In this document: piece by piece, positions 45,218 to 55,894 of the stretch
How positions within the stretch are numbered: the first letter of the stretch is position 1
Layout: each line of letters starts with the position of its first letter
Assembly (NCBI GenBank): GCA_000447185.1
Contig: KE647312.1
Span: 1-64,000 of the forward strand
DNA: 64,000 bases
Reading direction: 5' to 3'
DNA from: Vairimorpha apis BRL 01
Taxonomy: Eukaryota; Microsporidia; Nosematidae
Position numbers and translations under genes: made by a program
Notes under the pieces: model-generated
What the model saw: only the letters and a program-made list of their open reading frames with translations
Database searches by the model: none
What the model was told of the DNA's origin: nothing

Positions 45218-46250
45218 TTAAATCATTTTTGCAATATCATCTACAATAACACCAGTAATATTATTATTTTTACATGTTATATATTCTTGTTTAGTTTTAA
45301 CATTATAAACACAAACATTTAAACTTTTGTTCTTAAAGATATTTAAAAATTCTTGAAAATTATTTTTTATTATATTAAAATCAATTACTAATCCATTTAA
45401 ATTATGCAAAATGCAAAAATCAAAAGCATCATTTAAAATATCAATTAAAGAACAGTTGTTATTAAGATAATTTTCATCTGATATTAAAAAAAAATAATTG
45501 CTTCGGGTAATTTCATTTTTAAATAAATAGCAATCAATGGATGAAATGTAGAAAAAATAAATTTTTAAATTTTGTTTTTACAATAACATCAATTATACGA
45601 TTAACATAATTTGGAATTTCAAAACCTGGTAATTTTAAATATTCAAATTGGGGATATTTAATCTCTAAATTTATTCCTCCTTGGATATTTTCTAATATAT
45701 GCTCTAATGATTGACATAAATCATTTTTATTGCACTCATTGATATTTAAATCTATAATTCGATTATTAGAATTTTTGAAATAAAAGTTATGATAAATTAC
45801 TGGTATTTTATCTTTAGTAAGTTGAACATCCATTTCTACATACTTAACATTTTCTAATGCTTTATTAAATGATTTTAATGTATTTTCTACATAAACATCA
45901 TGAATTGAAAAATTCTCTCCAAACCCTCTATGTCCGATTAAATCTAAGTTAGTTAAATCTACATTAAATGCAATATTTTTTGATGTACATTTAAAAATTA
46001 AAATATTTACATCTTTATAATTAATATTAGTATTATTCTCATTTAAAAAAAAAATTTGATCTTCAATTTCAAGGATAACGTCATTAGTATCAACATAAAA
46101 ATATTTATATTCAAATATTTTGATAGGTATCATTTTGCATATATTTTTGATTTTTAGATTTAAAAAACCTTTAAATGTAGGACATTGTAATATTATAATA
46201 AAAATATTTACAATAATTTTTTCATATGAATTTTCCTCATATTTTAACAT
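45218..46250 (-). CDS. Glycerophosphodiester phosphodiesterase, two frame breaks
   Basis: GDPD enzymes hydrolyse glycerophosphodiesters to glycerol 3-phosphate and an alcohol. The protein of about 340 residues has an N-terminal region (1-100) unlike the catalytic domain, then DLIGHRGFGEN with the catalytic His, ENTLKSFNKAL, YVEMDVQLTKDKIPVIYHNF, NLEIKYPQ and a C-terminal part with DITGVIVDD-like spacing (ITGVIVDDIAK). YHNF replaces the usual YHDF or HHD-type motif. The frame breaks at A6 (45552-45557) and A9 (45486-45494); one added base at each restores TFHP...PEAIIFFLISDENY and reaches the stop at 45218. CCCC (GGGG at 46258-46261 on the plus strand) precedes the ATG at 46250. Confidence 0.85.
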
Positions 46251-46261
46251 CAATAAAGGGG

Positions 46262-46853
46262 TATTATGTTTTATGATTAAACTCCTATCTAATATATTAA
46301 ATATATAAAAAAAATTTACAAAGTTAAATATTTGATTTATTAAACAAATTTTATAAATTAATTTATTATTTTTTCTATATTTTTTTAAAATACAATATTT
46401 AATAAACTTACTAAATTACGAAATAAATTACTGCTTTTTTATTTAAAATTTTATATTAAAATTTTTTTTTAATGCTTCAATTTTATAAAATTGTAATTAT
46501 TTGTATATATTATAATTCTAAAAAATTTACTTTTTATAATATTAATTAATTTTATATAAAACTTGTATTTAAAATACATTAAAATATGTAAATATTTCGA
46601 TTTTTATTGAATTAGAACAAAATTAAATATTTACAAAGAAAATTTTTATCCATTATTATAATTATTATAAAATATATAAATGTATATTTATAGATGCAAA
46701 GTGGAAACATAAATTAATAATTGACATTTAAATATCCACTATTTACTTTATAATTCGACAATAATTCTTTTTGAACTTTATGATTGAATGTTTTAAGCTG
46801 TTTTACAATCAATAATCTGATACAAACTAACCCCAAATTTATTTATTTTAAAT
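46262..46853. other. Divergent GDPD-RPB4 spacer
   Basis: AT-rich, with no gene. An open frame precedes RPB4 but lacks an in-frame ATG before 46868. Confidence 0.5.
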
Positions 46854-46857
46854 CCCC
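46854..46857 (+). promoter_or_regulatory. CCCC motif deciding the RPB4 start
   Basis: CCCC lies 10 nt before the ATG at 46868 and inside the upstream open frame, so the longer frame is not the protein. Confidence 0.65.
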
Positions 46858-46867
46858 TCGAGTCCAT

Positions 46868-47221
46868 ATGTCAGACTCGCATGATTTAAAAGATGCACAT
46901 CCAGTAACTTTGTCAGAAGTAAAGTATCTTTTAGAATCAATAAAAGAAAGATCTTCTGTCGACAACAGATCAGCATCTTACAAAATTCTTAAACAAACGC
47001 TTAATTATGTTGAAAAATTTTGTAAAATTAGTGATAAAAGTTTAGCTGATGATTTAAGATCATCTTTGTTTGAAAATGGTTGTAATGAGCATGAAATTGC
47101 AATTCTGGGTTCACTTTTTCCTCAATCTGTCGAAGAAGCAAAAGTTATGTGTCCATCTTTGAAAAATAAAGATAACATAACATTAAATAAGATTTTAAAT
47201 ATACTTATAAGATACGAGTAA
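46868..47221 (+). CDS. RPB4: RNA polymerase II subunit RPB4
   Basis: RPB4 with RPB7 forms the stalk of RNA polymerase II. The 117-residue product has PVTLSEVKYLLESI near residue 14, the HRDC-like core with LKQTLNYVEKFCKI, and the C-terminal FPQSVEEAKVMCPSL with NKILNILIRYE, matching RPB4. The related Pol III subunit RPC17 is less likely because of the TLNYV and EEAK blocks. It lacks the acidic insert of yeast RPB4, as expected for a compact homologue. Confidence 0.88.
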   Translation: MSDSHDLKDAHPVTLSEVKYLLESIKERSSVDNRSASYKILKQTLNYVEKFCKISDKSLADDLRSSLFENGCNEHEIAILGSLFPQSVEEAKVMCPSLKNKDNITLNKILNILIRYE

Positions 47222-47949
47222 ATAAATTTTTTATTTTTTATTTGAATTTTAAATAATATATATTTGTTAATCAATATGTGATTTTTTTAAATTTAAAACT
47301 TTAAATATTATTATAATGCACATTATAAATTAAATTGCATTCAAAATTACATAAGTTTAACATCCTAAATTTGTTTTTTAAGATATAAATAAATTAAATT
47401 GAGTATATAATAATGTTTTAGAAAAATAATTTACAAAAAAAATTGATAATTTTTTATATCTTTTTAAAATTTAAAATAAAAAAATCAAGTAAATTTTAAA
47501 TAAACAGAAATTTTTTTCATAATCATTATTTTTATTTAAATTTTATAAAAAAATAATTATAGTTTCTTTAAAAAAATTATATCAAAATAAATCATTTGTT
47601 TGATATTATAACAAATTTATCTTTTTTAATGTTCTTAAGTGCTATCATCATACTGTATAAATAAAATATAAAACTTTATTAGTTATTATTTTTAATATTC
47701 TAGGCTATTAAAAATTTAAAAAAAATGTAAACTGATATCTATTTATTGATTATAAAATATTAATTTATAATTTTAAATGTTAACAAAGTTATATTAATAA
47801 TTTCTAATTAATTCATACTTAAAGTATATAAAGTTATTAATTTATTTTTTTAGTTTAAAATAGAATTAAGCAATTACACAAAAAATACTTTTACATGAAA
47901 AAAAATTTAAAGTAAAAAATTTGAGTTTTATAAATATTTTTAATTTTTG
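47222..47949. other. AT-rich spacer
   Basis: No gene or repeat is seen. Confidence 0.5.
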
Positions 47950-48225
47950 TTAGAAAATATAAATTGAAAACCGTTTTACAAATAGATAAAACCCAATAGT
48001 CAATATAAATAAAATAAAAATAAAACCAATTAATACTCTGGATTTATTAAATTTAGCTATAATTGACATAATTTTTGCAGATTTATATAATTCATTATAA
48101 AGAATACCAGATTTTTTTTGAATATTTATCAATCTTTCACTTTGTAAATCAACATCATTTAATAGTAAATTAATTTCATTTTCAGCAAATTCAGCTACTT
48201 TTACAGATTCTTCAATTTTATTCAT
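47950..48225 (-). CDS. Short tail-anchored SNARE-like protein
   Basis: A 91-residue protein with one amphipathic helix (about 5-60, EINLLLNDVDLQSERLINI) and a hydrophobic anchor near residues 63-82 (VLIGFIFILFILTIGFYLF), then a 9-residue tail. The heptad pattern and layout suggest a Qb- or Qc-type SNARE lacking an N-terminal domain, acting in vesicle fusion. The zero-layer Gln could be the Q in DLQSERL. Another tail-anchored coiled-coil protein is possible. No CCC motif precedes the ATG. Confidence 0.55.
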   Translation of the reverse strand: MNKIEESVKVAEFAENEINLLLNDVDLQSERLINIQKKSGILYNELYKSAKIMSIIAKFNKSRVLIGFIFILFILTIGFYLFVKRFSIYIF

Positions 48226-48527
48226 TATTTAATTTTTTTTTTCAAATTTATAACATGTTTCAAACATTATAAAATTTAACTATAAAAAAATTATTTTTTT
48301 TAGAAAATCAATTATAAAACAATTTTAGATTTTTATTACAAAAAACATATTTTTTCATTAGTTTAAAAGTATTTTATATATAATAATACAAAAACAATAG
48401 AATTTTTTTTATTTGATTGAATAAATATGTAATTTGTTAATAATATAAAGTTTCATATATCTATATATAATACACTTTTTTTATTCTGAAACAATTTTTT
48501 AAATAAAAAAAAATTTCTTATTTCATA
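48226..48527. other. Divergent spacer before the septin gene
   Basis: AT-rich; no G/C tract before either start. Nothing else is seen. Confidence 0.5.
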
Positions 48528-49472
48528 ATGAACCAAAAAGGAATAGGAGTATCAAATTTACCTAATCTTAAATACAGAAGTGTATGTAAACAAGGACTAG
48601 ATTTTAATATAATGACAATTGGAACACACGGAATAGGAAAATCTAGTTTTATAAATTCACTTTTTGATTCTCATTTATTAATAGATGACGATTCTTCTAA
48701 TTTTCAAATTTATACTTTTAGTTTAGTTGAGAACGAATTTAAAACAAATATAACTTTAACAGAAGTAGATAATTATGGAGATTCAAGTGACAATTCTAAT
48801 TGTTGGGAAAGAATTACTAAATACATTAAAGATTGTTTTAAAGATTATTTTGAAAAAGAAAAACAAAATGTAAGAAATCTTATTGTTGATAAACGTATAC
48901 ATGTTTGTTTTTATTTCTTGGAACCAAATATAAATTTTATAAGACAATCAGATTTAATTACTATGAAAGAAATATCTAAGCATTGCAATTTAATACCTAT
49001 TGTTGGTAAATGTGATTTATTAAATGAAAACCAAATAGCAGAATGTTATAAATTTTTAAGGAATACATTTGAAGAAAATGGTATATTTGTTTTTGAAGAA
49101 AGTTCACAGAAAGATTCTATTGAAGAGTTTTATCCACCATATTTTTTAGTTTGTCCAGATAAAGAAGGAAGACAGATAAGAGAGTATTCATATGGTTCTG
49201 TACAAGTAAAAGATATTATTACAAATGATTTATATAGAATTAGGGACCAAATAATCAATAAAAATGTTATTGATTTAATTGAAAACACAGAAGAATATTA
49301 TGATAAATTTAGGGCAGTAATTTTATACAACCAGATAAATACAAAAGTTAATTCTAATATTAACAAAGAATTATTTAATACGGATATTTCAAAAGATCTC
49401 AAAGATGAGGAAGAAACTATAAAAGAATTACAACAGAGAATTTCAGAAAAAAAAGCCATGCTTAACAATTAA
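48528..49472 (+). CDS. Septin with degenerate GTPase motifs
   Basis: Septins are GTP-binding proteins that form filaments at the cortex and division site. The 314-residue product has the P-loop GTHGIGKSS (32-40), the septin region DKRIHVCFYFLEPN and the late block near RQIREYSYGSVQVKDI. The G3 motif, usually DTPGFGD, reads EVDNYGD, and G4, usually AKAD, reads GKCD, so GTP hydrolysis may be weak or lost while K and D of G4 remain. It ends in a short coiled coil (about 288-312). It is shorter than typical septins because both ends are trimmed. The subfamily is not assignable by eye. No CCC motif is present. Confidence 0.92.
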   Translation: MNQKGIGVSNLPNLKYRSVCKQGLDFNIMTIGTHGIGKSSFINSLFDSHLLIDDDSSNFQIYTFSLVENEFKTNITLTEVDNYGDSSDNSNCWERITKYIKDCFKDYFEKEKQNVRNLIVDKRIHVCFYFLEPNINFIRQSDLITMKEISKHCNLIPIVGKCDLLNENQIAECYKFLRNTFEENGIFVFEESSQKDSIEEFYPPYFLVCPDKEGRQIREYSYGSVQVKDIITNDLYRIRDQIINKNVIDLIENTEEYYDKFRAVILYNQINTKVNSNINKELFNTDISKDLKDEEETIKELQQRISEKKAMLNN

Positions 49473-49818
49473 ATAAAGTATTTTAAATAATTTTTTATAT
49501 ATTATTCATAAAAAATTGAATTTTGAATAAAATTTTATTACAAAAAAGTATATAAATTTTTACATTATTTACATATAATTTAAAACTTTACATTAAATTA
49601 TTACGTCTTAAAATTTCAAAAATGTTAAAGATAAATTTCTTTTTAAACGCTCTAAAATTGAATTTTATACTTTTCAATATAATAAAAAAATATTTTTAAA
49701 TATGTAAATTCAAGAAATAATAATTTGTAAAACAATGCATTATATAATAAAAGCTTAATATAAATTTTTTTATATCTTTAAATAAATGCAAAAAAATTAA
49801 ATAATATAAAATATTTAA
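49473..49818. other. AT-rich tail-to-tail spacer
   Basis: No gene is seen between the septin and importin-alpha stops. Confidence 0.5.
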
Positions 49819-51362
49819 TCAATTATCAATTCCTTCGAAAAATTCAACTATTATTTTATACGCCTTATCTGAAACTTCAACACTCTCTACATCTTGTAAA
49901 TTTTCGATTGCTTCAATTGCATCTAATTCTATCATTTTTTCATATGCTACATTTTTACCAAATTTTTTTTCATATTTTCTTCCACCTTCTAAAATATACA
50001 TAAAACAATCCAAAATATGAGCTTGCATATCCACTAAATTACTAGCAACTTCTAAATATGAAAGTAAACTCTCTATCAATCCATTTTCAATAAATACTTT
50101 GGTCCATTCAAATTTTGTAGCACAATGAAAAAGTGCGTTTGAGATAGCCCAACAGGCTTCTTTCCTAATAAACAGTTCATATGATGACATTGCATCAATA
50201 AGCATTTGAATAAGACCTAAATCTATCAATAATTGAACATGCTCGGTAGGACCAGCTGTAATATTACTTAATGTCCAACATATTTCTTTTCTTAGTCTTT
50301 GAGATTTTTTATTGTCAATTCTATAGAATAAAGTACTAAAAAAATCTACAAACCCCATTCTAATAATTACATTTGTTTGATTATCATTTCCTGTAGCAAT
50401 ATTACCCAACATTCTTATTATTGGTGAAATTGCCATAGTTCCTATTTTTGCATCTTCTGCGTCATGAGTCATATTTTTTAATTTAAGCGTGTATGCATCT
50501 AAACAATTATAAGCCTTTGACATAACATTACTGCCTAGTACTATATCAGTACATCCATCATCAACATCTACAATATAACTCAATGCCCAAAATGCATCAC
50601 ATACTGTTTCTGAATCTCTTAAAGAAATTAATTTAAATAATATATATAAAGCCTTTTTCATGTTTTCTGAAGAAGGAGGGGGATTTCTTCCACGATTTAA
50701 ATTAGATAACAACCATGTTAAATTTCTTACTATTTTTATATAGTTATCATTTGTAATAAACTTATCCAAAAGATTGATTGTTAAATCAAGACCTCCAGCA
50801 TTTAAAATAGCATCTCTTGTTTTTTCAGAATCTCCAGCTATATTTCCCAAAGCCCAAACTGCTTGATCAACGACCAATTCTTTAGTTTCATACAACATGT
50901 TTATCAAATAAGGTAGTGTTCCGGCTTTAAGTACAGCATTGGTTTGTTCTGAAGTTCCTGCTGCTATGTTCGTTATAACCCACGCACTTTCGACCCTAAT
51001 TCTATCTACAATATCATCATTTGCTCCTGGAGGTAAATTTTTTTTTAAATAATTAACATCAAGAATTTCCACAAACCTAGGCAAAATTCCAGAGTCTATA
51101 ACAGTTTGCACTGGTGGCGATCCTTCAACACTTAATAAAGATCTAAATTCATATGTACCTTGATGAATATCAGTAAGATCATTAGAAAACAACTTTTCTC
51201 TCATTTCATTAAAATTTGAAATTTGTGATACTGCAATGCTTAAATTTCTTTTTTATTTAATAACTCTTCTTTTTTTACTTGTCTTAATTCAACCTGTGCA
51301 TCTTCACGTTGTTTCCTGCGATTTTCTTGTGTTCGATCATCAAACATATAGGATCTGCTCAT
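49819..51362 (-). CDS. SRP1: Importin subunit alpha, frameshifted after the IBB domain
   Basis: Importin-alpha binds nuclear localisation signals and hands cargo to importin-beta. The main frame (49819-51204, 461 codons) carries ARM repeats with the conserved W-x-x-x-N NLS-groove residues (VESAWVITNIAAGTSEQT, VVDQAVWALGNIAGDSEKTR, LRKEICWTLSNITAGPTEH). Upstream, in another frame, ATG at 51362 starts the IBB domain (RTQENRRKQREDAQVELRQV, then KKEE). The frames join exactly at the expected KKRNLS boundary if the T6 run (plus strand) at 51249-51254 is one base short, giving about 514 residues. CCC (GGG at 51373-51375 on the plus strand) marks the true start; the ATG at 51204 is internal. Confidence 0.93.
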
Positions 51363-51375
51363 GTATAAATAAGGG

Positions 51376-52125
51376 TAAGAATTTTTTTATAAGAAAAAAA
51401 TAATATTTGTTGTATAATACACTAATAATAGATACATATTTAAAATATTTTTTAATTATTAACAAATTAGAATTAATTATGTATATGATTTATTTTTTCA
51501 TGTTTTAAAAAATAAATAATTTTTTAGTAAATTATAAAAAATTTTGAATTAAATTACTTTTTTATGATTTTATAATTAATTTAATAAAAAAAAGATGGAC
51601 GTGTTAAAAAAAATTTATTTAAATAAAAATAATGTTTTTATAGTAAATTTTGTAAAAACAAATTTTAAATACTACAAAAATACTTTTAAACTTTAGAATA
51701 ATTATAAATTACATTAAAAAATAGTTTATTTTTTGAATAAAATAAATATTTTGACTAATTAAATAATATATAGTCAACTATATTTAATTTTTGAAAACCT
51801 TTATTATTTTCAATTTTAATTGTTTACGTTTTATTTAAATAAAGCATACATAAATTTTAAATCTTATTAATTTTTTATTTTTTCATTAAACGTTAGAAAC
51901 AATTTGAAAAAAAGTCAAATATTTTTTTTGAAAATATACAGTAAACATAAAAAAATCTTAAAGTTTAAAATAAAAAATTATAATTTTTTTAAGGTTCAAT
52001 TATAAAATTTTTATAAAAATTTAATGTAAATAATGGTATTACAATTAAATAACTTTTTTTAAGTATATAATTTTTTAATTAGAATGGTGAGAAATAAATT
52101 AAAAACATTCATTAAATAATTCTTG
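51376..52125. other. AT-rich spacer
   Basis: No gene or repeat is seen between importin-alpha and NFS1. Confidence 0.5.
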
Positions 52126-53412
52126 TCAAGATGACCAGTCAATTTTATCCAAATCAATACCTTCTTTAACCATCTCATGTAATGGTGACATTTCTCTAAG
52201 CTTTTTCACTGCATCTATTGTTTCTTTTGCAACTCTATCAATATCTTTTTTAGTGGTAAATTTTGAAATACCAAATCTTATTGAAGAATGAGCCAAATCA
52301 TCATTTTTTCCTAAAGCTCTCAAAACATACGATGGTTCAAGTGAAGAAGATGTACAAGCACTACCGCTACTTATGGCAATATCTTTAAGTATCATCATCA
52401 ATCCTTCACCTTCTACATATGGAAATGAAATATTTACACATCCTGGAAATGTATTTTTTTCATCTCCATTAAATTTTACGTTTTCAATATTTTTAAATAT
52501 TTTATTTTTCAATCTATCAGATAATCGTTTTATATATTCAAAATCTTTCCTCATTTCTGAAGAGCATATTTCAGCTGCTTTACCTAATCCAACTACAAGT
52601 GGTGGTGGTGTAGTACCACTTCTAAGACCTCTTTCTTGTCCTCCTCCATTAATTAAAGGTAAAATTCTTACTCTGGGTCTTCTTCTAATATATAAAGCAC
52701 CAACACCTTTTGGTCCATAAATTTTATGTCCTGATATACTTAGCAAGTCGATATTCATATCATTTACGTTTATGTCGATATTTCCAATAGCTTGTGCAGC
52801 GTCAGTATGAAATAATATGTTATTATCTTTACATATTTTACCAATTTCTTTCAAAGGTTGTATAGATCCCATCTCACTATTAACTGACATAATAGAAACA
52901 AGAGCTGTTTCTTTGGTAATTGATTTTTTTAATAAATCGAGATCTATTATTCCATTACTATTTACAGGTAAGTAAGTAACTTTAACTCCTTCTTCTTCGA
53001 GTCTTCTACAAGTATCAAGTATACATTTATGTTCAATTTGCGTAGTAATTATATGGACTGGTTTATTTTCACTTTTTAAAAAATTAGCTACTCCTTTTAA
53101 AGCCATATTACCACTCTCAGTTGCACCACTTGTAAAAATAATTTCTTTAGGATCAGCTTTAATCAAATCAGCTACTTGTTTGCGTGCATTTTCGACACCT
53201 TTTTCTGCATTCCATCCATATGAATGCGTTCTACTGTGAGGATTACCAAAAATTGATGTGTAATAAGGTAGCATAGAATCTAGAACTCTTGGATCTAGTG
53301 GTTTTGTAGCTTGTGCATCTAAATATATGCGTTTTGGTGTTGTTAAATTCGGAGAAATTAAATTTAAAGATTTGTTTAGAGTATTTGTAAGTTGTTTAGA
53401 GATATTTGTCAT
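52126..53412 (-). CDS. NFS1: Mitosomal cysteine desulfurase
   Basis: NFS1 releases sulfur from cysteine for iron-sulfur cluster assembly in the mitosome, the reduced mitochondrion of microsporidia. The 428-residue product has the PLP-binding His/Gln region ([16 protein letters not shown]), PLP Lys230 in [14 protein letters not shown], the RSGTTP block and the persulfide Cys353 in [21 protein letters not shown] (class I, IscS-like). The first 27 residues are Ser/Thr/Asn/Lys-rich with no acidic residue, consistent with a short organelle presequence. CCC lies 3 nt before the ATG (GGG at 53416-53418 on the plus strand). Confidence 0.97.
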   Translation of the reverse strand: MTNISKQLTNTLNKSLNLISPNLTTPKRIYLDAQATKPLDPRVLDSMLPYYTSIFGNPHSRTHSYGWNAEKGVENARKQVADLIKADPKEIIFTSGATESGNMALKGVANFLKSENKPVHIITTQIEHKCILDTCRRLEEEGVKVTYLPVNSNGIIDLDLLKKSITKETALVSIMSVNSEMGSIQPLKEIGKICKDNNILFHTDAAQAIGNIDINVNDMNIDLLSISGHKIYGPKGVGALYIRRRPRVRILPLINGGGQERGLRSGTTPPPLVVGLGKAAEICSSEMRKDFEYIKRLSDRLKNKIFKNIENVKFNGDEKNTFPGCVNISFPYVEGEGLMMILKDIAISSGSACTSSSLEPSYVLRALGKNDDLAHSSIRFGISKFTTKKDIDRVAKETIDAVKKLREMSPLHEMVKEGIDLDKIDWSS

Positions 53413-53418
53413 AATGGG

Positions 53419-54099
53419 TTAAAAAACAAAGATAAGTTTTTTTATAATAAATGTTTTATAAACAAATATGATTAATATTTACGATAAAAATATTTTAAAA
53501 AAATAAAATTATATTTAAAATTTAAAGGCTAAAAAATATTAAAAAAATATAAAGCTAAAAATTTTTTTTATACATTAAAAACAAATTAATTAAATTTTCA
53601 ATGTATTATAATATTTTTTGTTAAAAGTTAAAAATTTACAAGTTTAAAAAAAATAATTTATTTATTGTCTAAATATGAATTTCAATTATACAATTTACAT
53701 TATTCTTTTATATTAAGAAAATTAATGAGACTTTTTGAGTTTTAAAATATACGATTATCTCAAAGCAATACATGTAAATTTTGCATTTTCATTAACTATC
53801 TTAATTTTCTAATCTGTTTAAAAAAATGAAAAATTAAAAAATTTACATTGATACATTTAAAATTTAAATATTTTAATTAAATGCAAATTTTATAAGATAG
53901 ATCATAAATTAATTAAAAAATTTTGCATTTGAAATTAAATCATTTTGAATTTGTTTAAATATATGTTGATTTAATGGAATACCTTTGAAAAATTTATAAA
54001 TATTAATAATAACGTTAAAAACATAAATATTTATTTAATAAAAAAATAAATATAATTTTTCAAAGTACTAATAAATAAAGAGTATTAATATTATTTTAT
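53419..54099. other. AT-rich spacer
   Basis: No gene or repeat is seen. Confidence 0.5.
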
Positions 54100-54525
54100 T
54101 TACTCTTCATTATATATAAGATTTAGTAAATAATCAATGCTAATTTTTCCTTCTGCATCAGGTTGAGACAGACCTACCAATTCTTCAATTTCTTCATCAT
54201 TTAATTTATATTTACCTTTATCCAATACAGCAATTAGAGTATTTGCATCAATAAAACTCGAATTATCATCAGTTAATGATCTTAAACATTTTTCAAATTC
54301 TTCTCTTGAAATTTCTTTTTCTTCTAATTTTTTACAGCATTCAGTAAATGAATCTAAATTCATTCCTCCATCCGGACAATAATTTACAATATTTTGCAAA
54401 TCCTCTTCAGTTAAAACATATCCCGCATATGAAAACAAATCTTTTAATGTATCTTTAGGTACAGTATCATTAGGAGAATCTACAAATAATTGATATACTT
54501 TTGTAAGTCGATCAGCTTTATCCAT
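54100..54525 (-). CDS. Calmodulin-like EF-hand protein without calcium ligands
   Basis: The 141-residue protein has the size and four-EF-hand periodicity of calmodulin, centrin and myosin light chains. Helices are clear (VYQLFVDS, LKDLFSYAGYVLTEEDLQNI, FEKCLRSLTDD, LNDEEIEELVGLS). The loops lack the usual acidic ligands at positions 1 and 12; for example, the last loop QPDAEGKISIDY keeps G and I but not D1 or E12. It is therefore more likely a myosin light chain-like or scaffolding protein that binds a helix without calcium. CCC lies 2 nt before the ATG (GGG at 54528-54530 on the plus strand). Confidence 0.82.
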   Translation of the reverse strand: MDKADRLTKVYQLFVDSPNDTVPKDTLKDLFSYAGYVLTEEDLQNIVNYCPDGGMNLDSFTECCKKLEEKEISREEFEKCLRSLTDDNSSFIDANTLIAVLDKGKYKLNDEEIEELVGLSQPDAEGKISIDYLLNLIYNEE

Positions 54526-54530
54526 AAGGG

Positions 54531-55407
54531 TTTAAGAATTTTTTAAAGAAAAATTTTATTTACAACAAAAAACTTCTATTATAATTAATATTGAATAAAG
54601 AATTTTAAAAAACATAAGAAATGTATTATATTAGTAGTTGAAAATAATAAATATAATTTAACGAACAAATTTATAAAATTTAATCAATAAAATTGTAAAT
54701 TAAGTATTATAAAATACTATTAAAATGAACTTTACTTTAAATTTTTATAAATTAAACAAAATAAAAATTAAGTAAACATTTTATTTTTGAAAATCTTATA
54801 AAATAGTATGTTTTTTAATTTAAAATATATGCAATAGCTTCTAATATTTTTAACAAATAAAAGTTAAGTACTTAACGATTTATACTGATAATTAAAATAT
54901 AAATCAAGTTATTGTAATATATTTACATTTAAATTCGTAAATAAGCATATATTTTAAATTATAAAATTATTTAAAGTTAAAAAGTTTTTAATTTATTTAT
55001 ACTTGTTGTAAATTCTTTATTATGCTTGTCATATTATAAAAATTTTGTATATTTTCAATGTGTTTTATATTTAATATCTAAATTGATAAAAATAATTAAA
55101 TTTTAAACAAAAAACATAATTTATAATTTTTGTTATCATTTAAACATTAAAAATTATTTTTTAAATATGTATATATGCAAATAAAAAAATTATTATTTTA
55201 AACATAGATTGCAAAAAAATATTGTAAACATTAACATTATAAGAATTTGTAATTACAAACATTATTAAATTAAGAGGGTATTTAAATTTTATAAAATTAT
55301 TATACAAACTTTTAAATAATACATTTATTTTTTATAAAAAAACATAATGCTTTTTTACAATAAAATAGTGGTATGAAATAATTTACAAATTTATAATTAG
55401 AATATTC
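54531..55407. other. AT-rich spacer
   Basis: No gene or repeat is seen. Confidence 0.5.
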
Positions 55408-55887
55408 TTAACATTTAAAATTAAGCATTAATACTCTCTTGTCCTTTTTGCTGTAAAATAAAAAGCTAAAAAACCAAACACATTTTTCAAAAGGACCATT
55501 TCTATTAATATATTTATAAATTTGACAATCATCTAAATGTACTGTTTTATCAATAATTACACCTAAAAATTCAACAAATTTTACAACATCTTCTTTATTT
55601 TTGTGAAAAACAATAAATGCATATATTAACTCATTAGCAATTTCTTGATAAGAAACTTTCAAAAAATCACTTTCTGTTTCTTTTGTAAAGTTATAATCTG
55701 GAAATGCTAATTGCAGTGTTTCTAACAAATACCTTAATGGTTTATTATATTTAAGATATAATTTTTGTTTTTTCGAAGATTTGCAAGAAAAAACTTCAAA
55801 ATCAATTGTTAATGAAGGATGTTTATCTTCTATACTTTGTAAAATTTTGTTTGTTTTTAAAATTTGTAACATTTGAAGATATTTCAT
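55408..55887 (-). CDS. MAF1: MAF1, repressor of RNA polymerase III
   Basis: MAF1 binds RNA polymerase III and shuts down tRNA and 5S synthesis under stress. The 159-residue product has an N-terminal block (SLTIDFEVFSCKSSKKQKL), FPDYNFTKETESDFLKVS and the family signature CQIYKYINRNGPFEKCVWFF followed by a KDKR motif. It lacks the long Ser-rich linker of yeast MAF1 that carries PKA sites, so phosphorylation control is probably lost or simplified. CCC lies 4 nt before the ATG (GGG at 55892-55894 on the plus strand). Confidence 0.88.
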   Translation of the reverse strand: MKYLQMLQILKTNKILQSIEDKHPSLTIDFEVFSCKSSKKQKLYLKYNKPLRYLLETLQLAFPDYNFTKETESDFLKVSYQEIANELIYAFIVFHKNKEDVVKFVEFLGVIIDKTVHLDDCQIYKYINRNGPFEKCVWFFSFLFYSKKDKRVLMLNFKC

Positions 55888-55894
55888 TGAAGGG

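Noticed and set aside
46784..46867. Longer N-terminus for RPB4
   Set aside because: No in-frame ATG before 46868, and the CCCC motif lies inside this stretch.
49819..51204. Importin-alpha starting at the ATG at 51204
   Set aside because: The IBB domain with CCC motif lies just upstream in the adjacent frame, so this ATG is internal.
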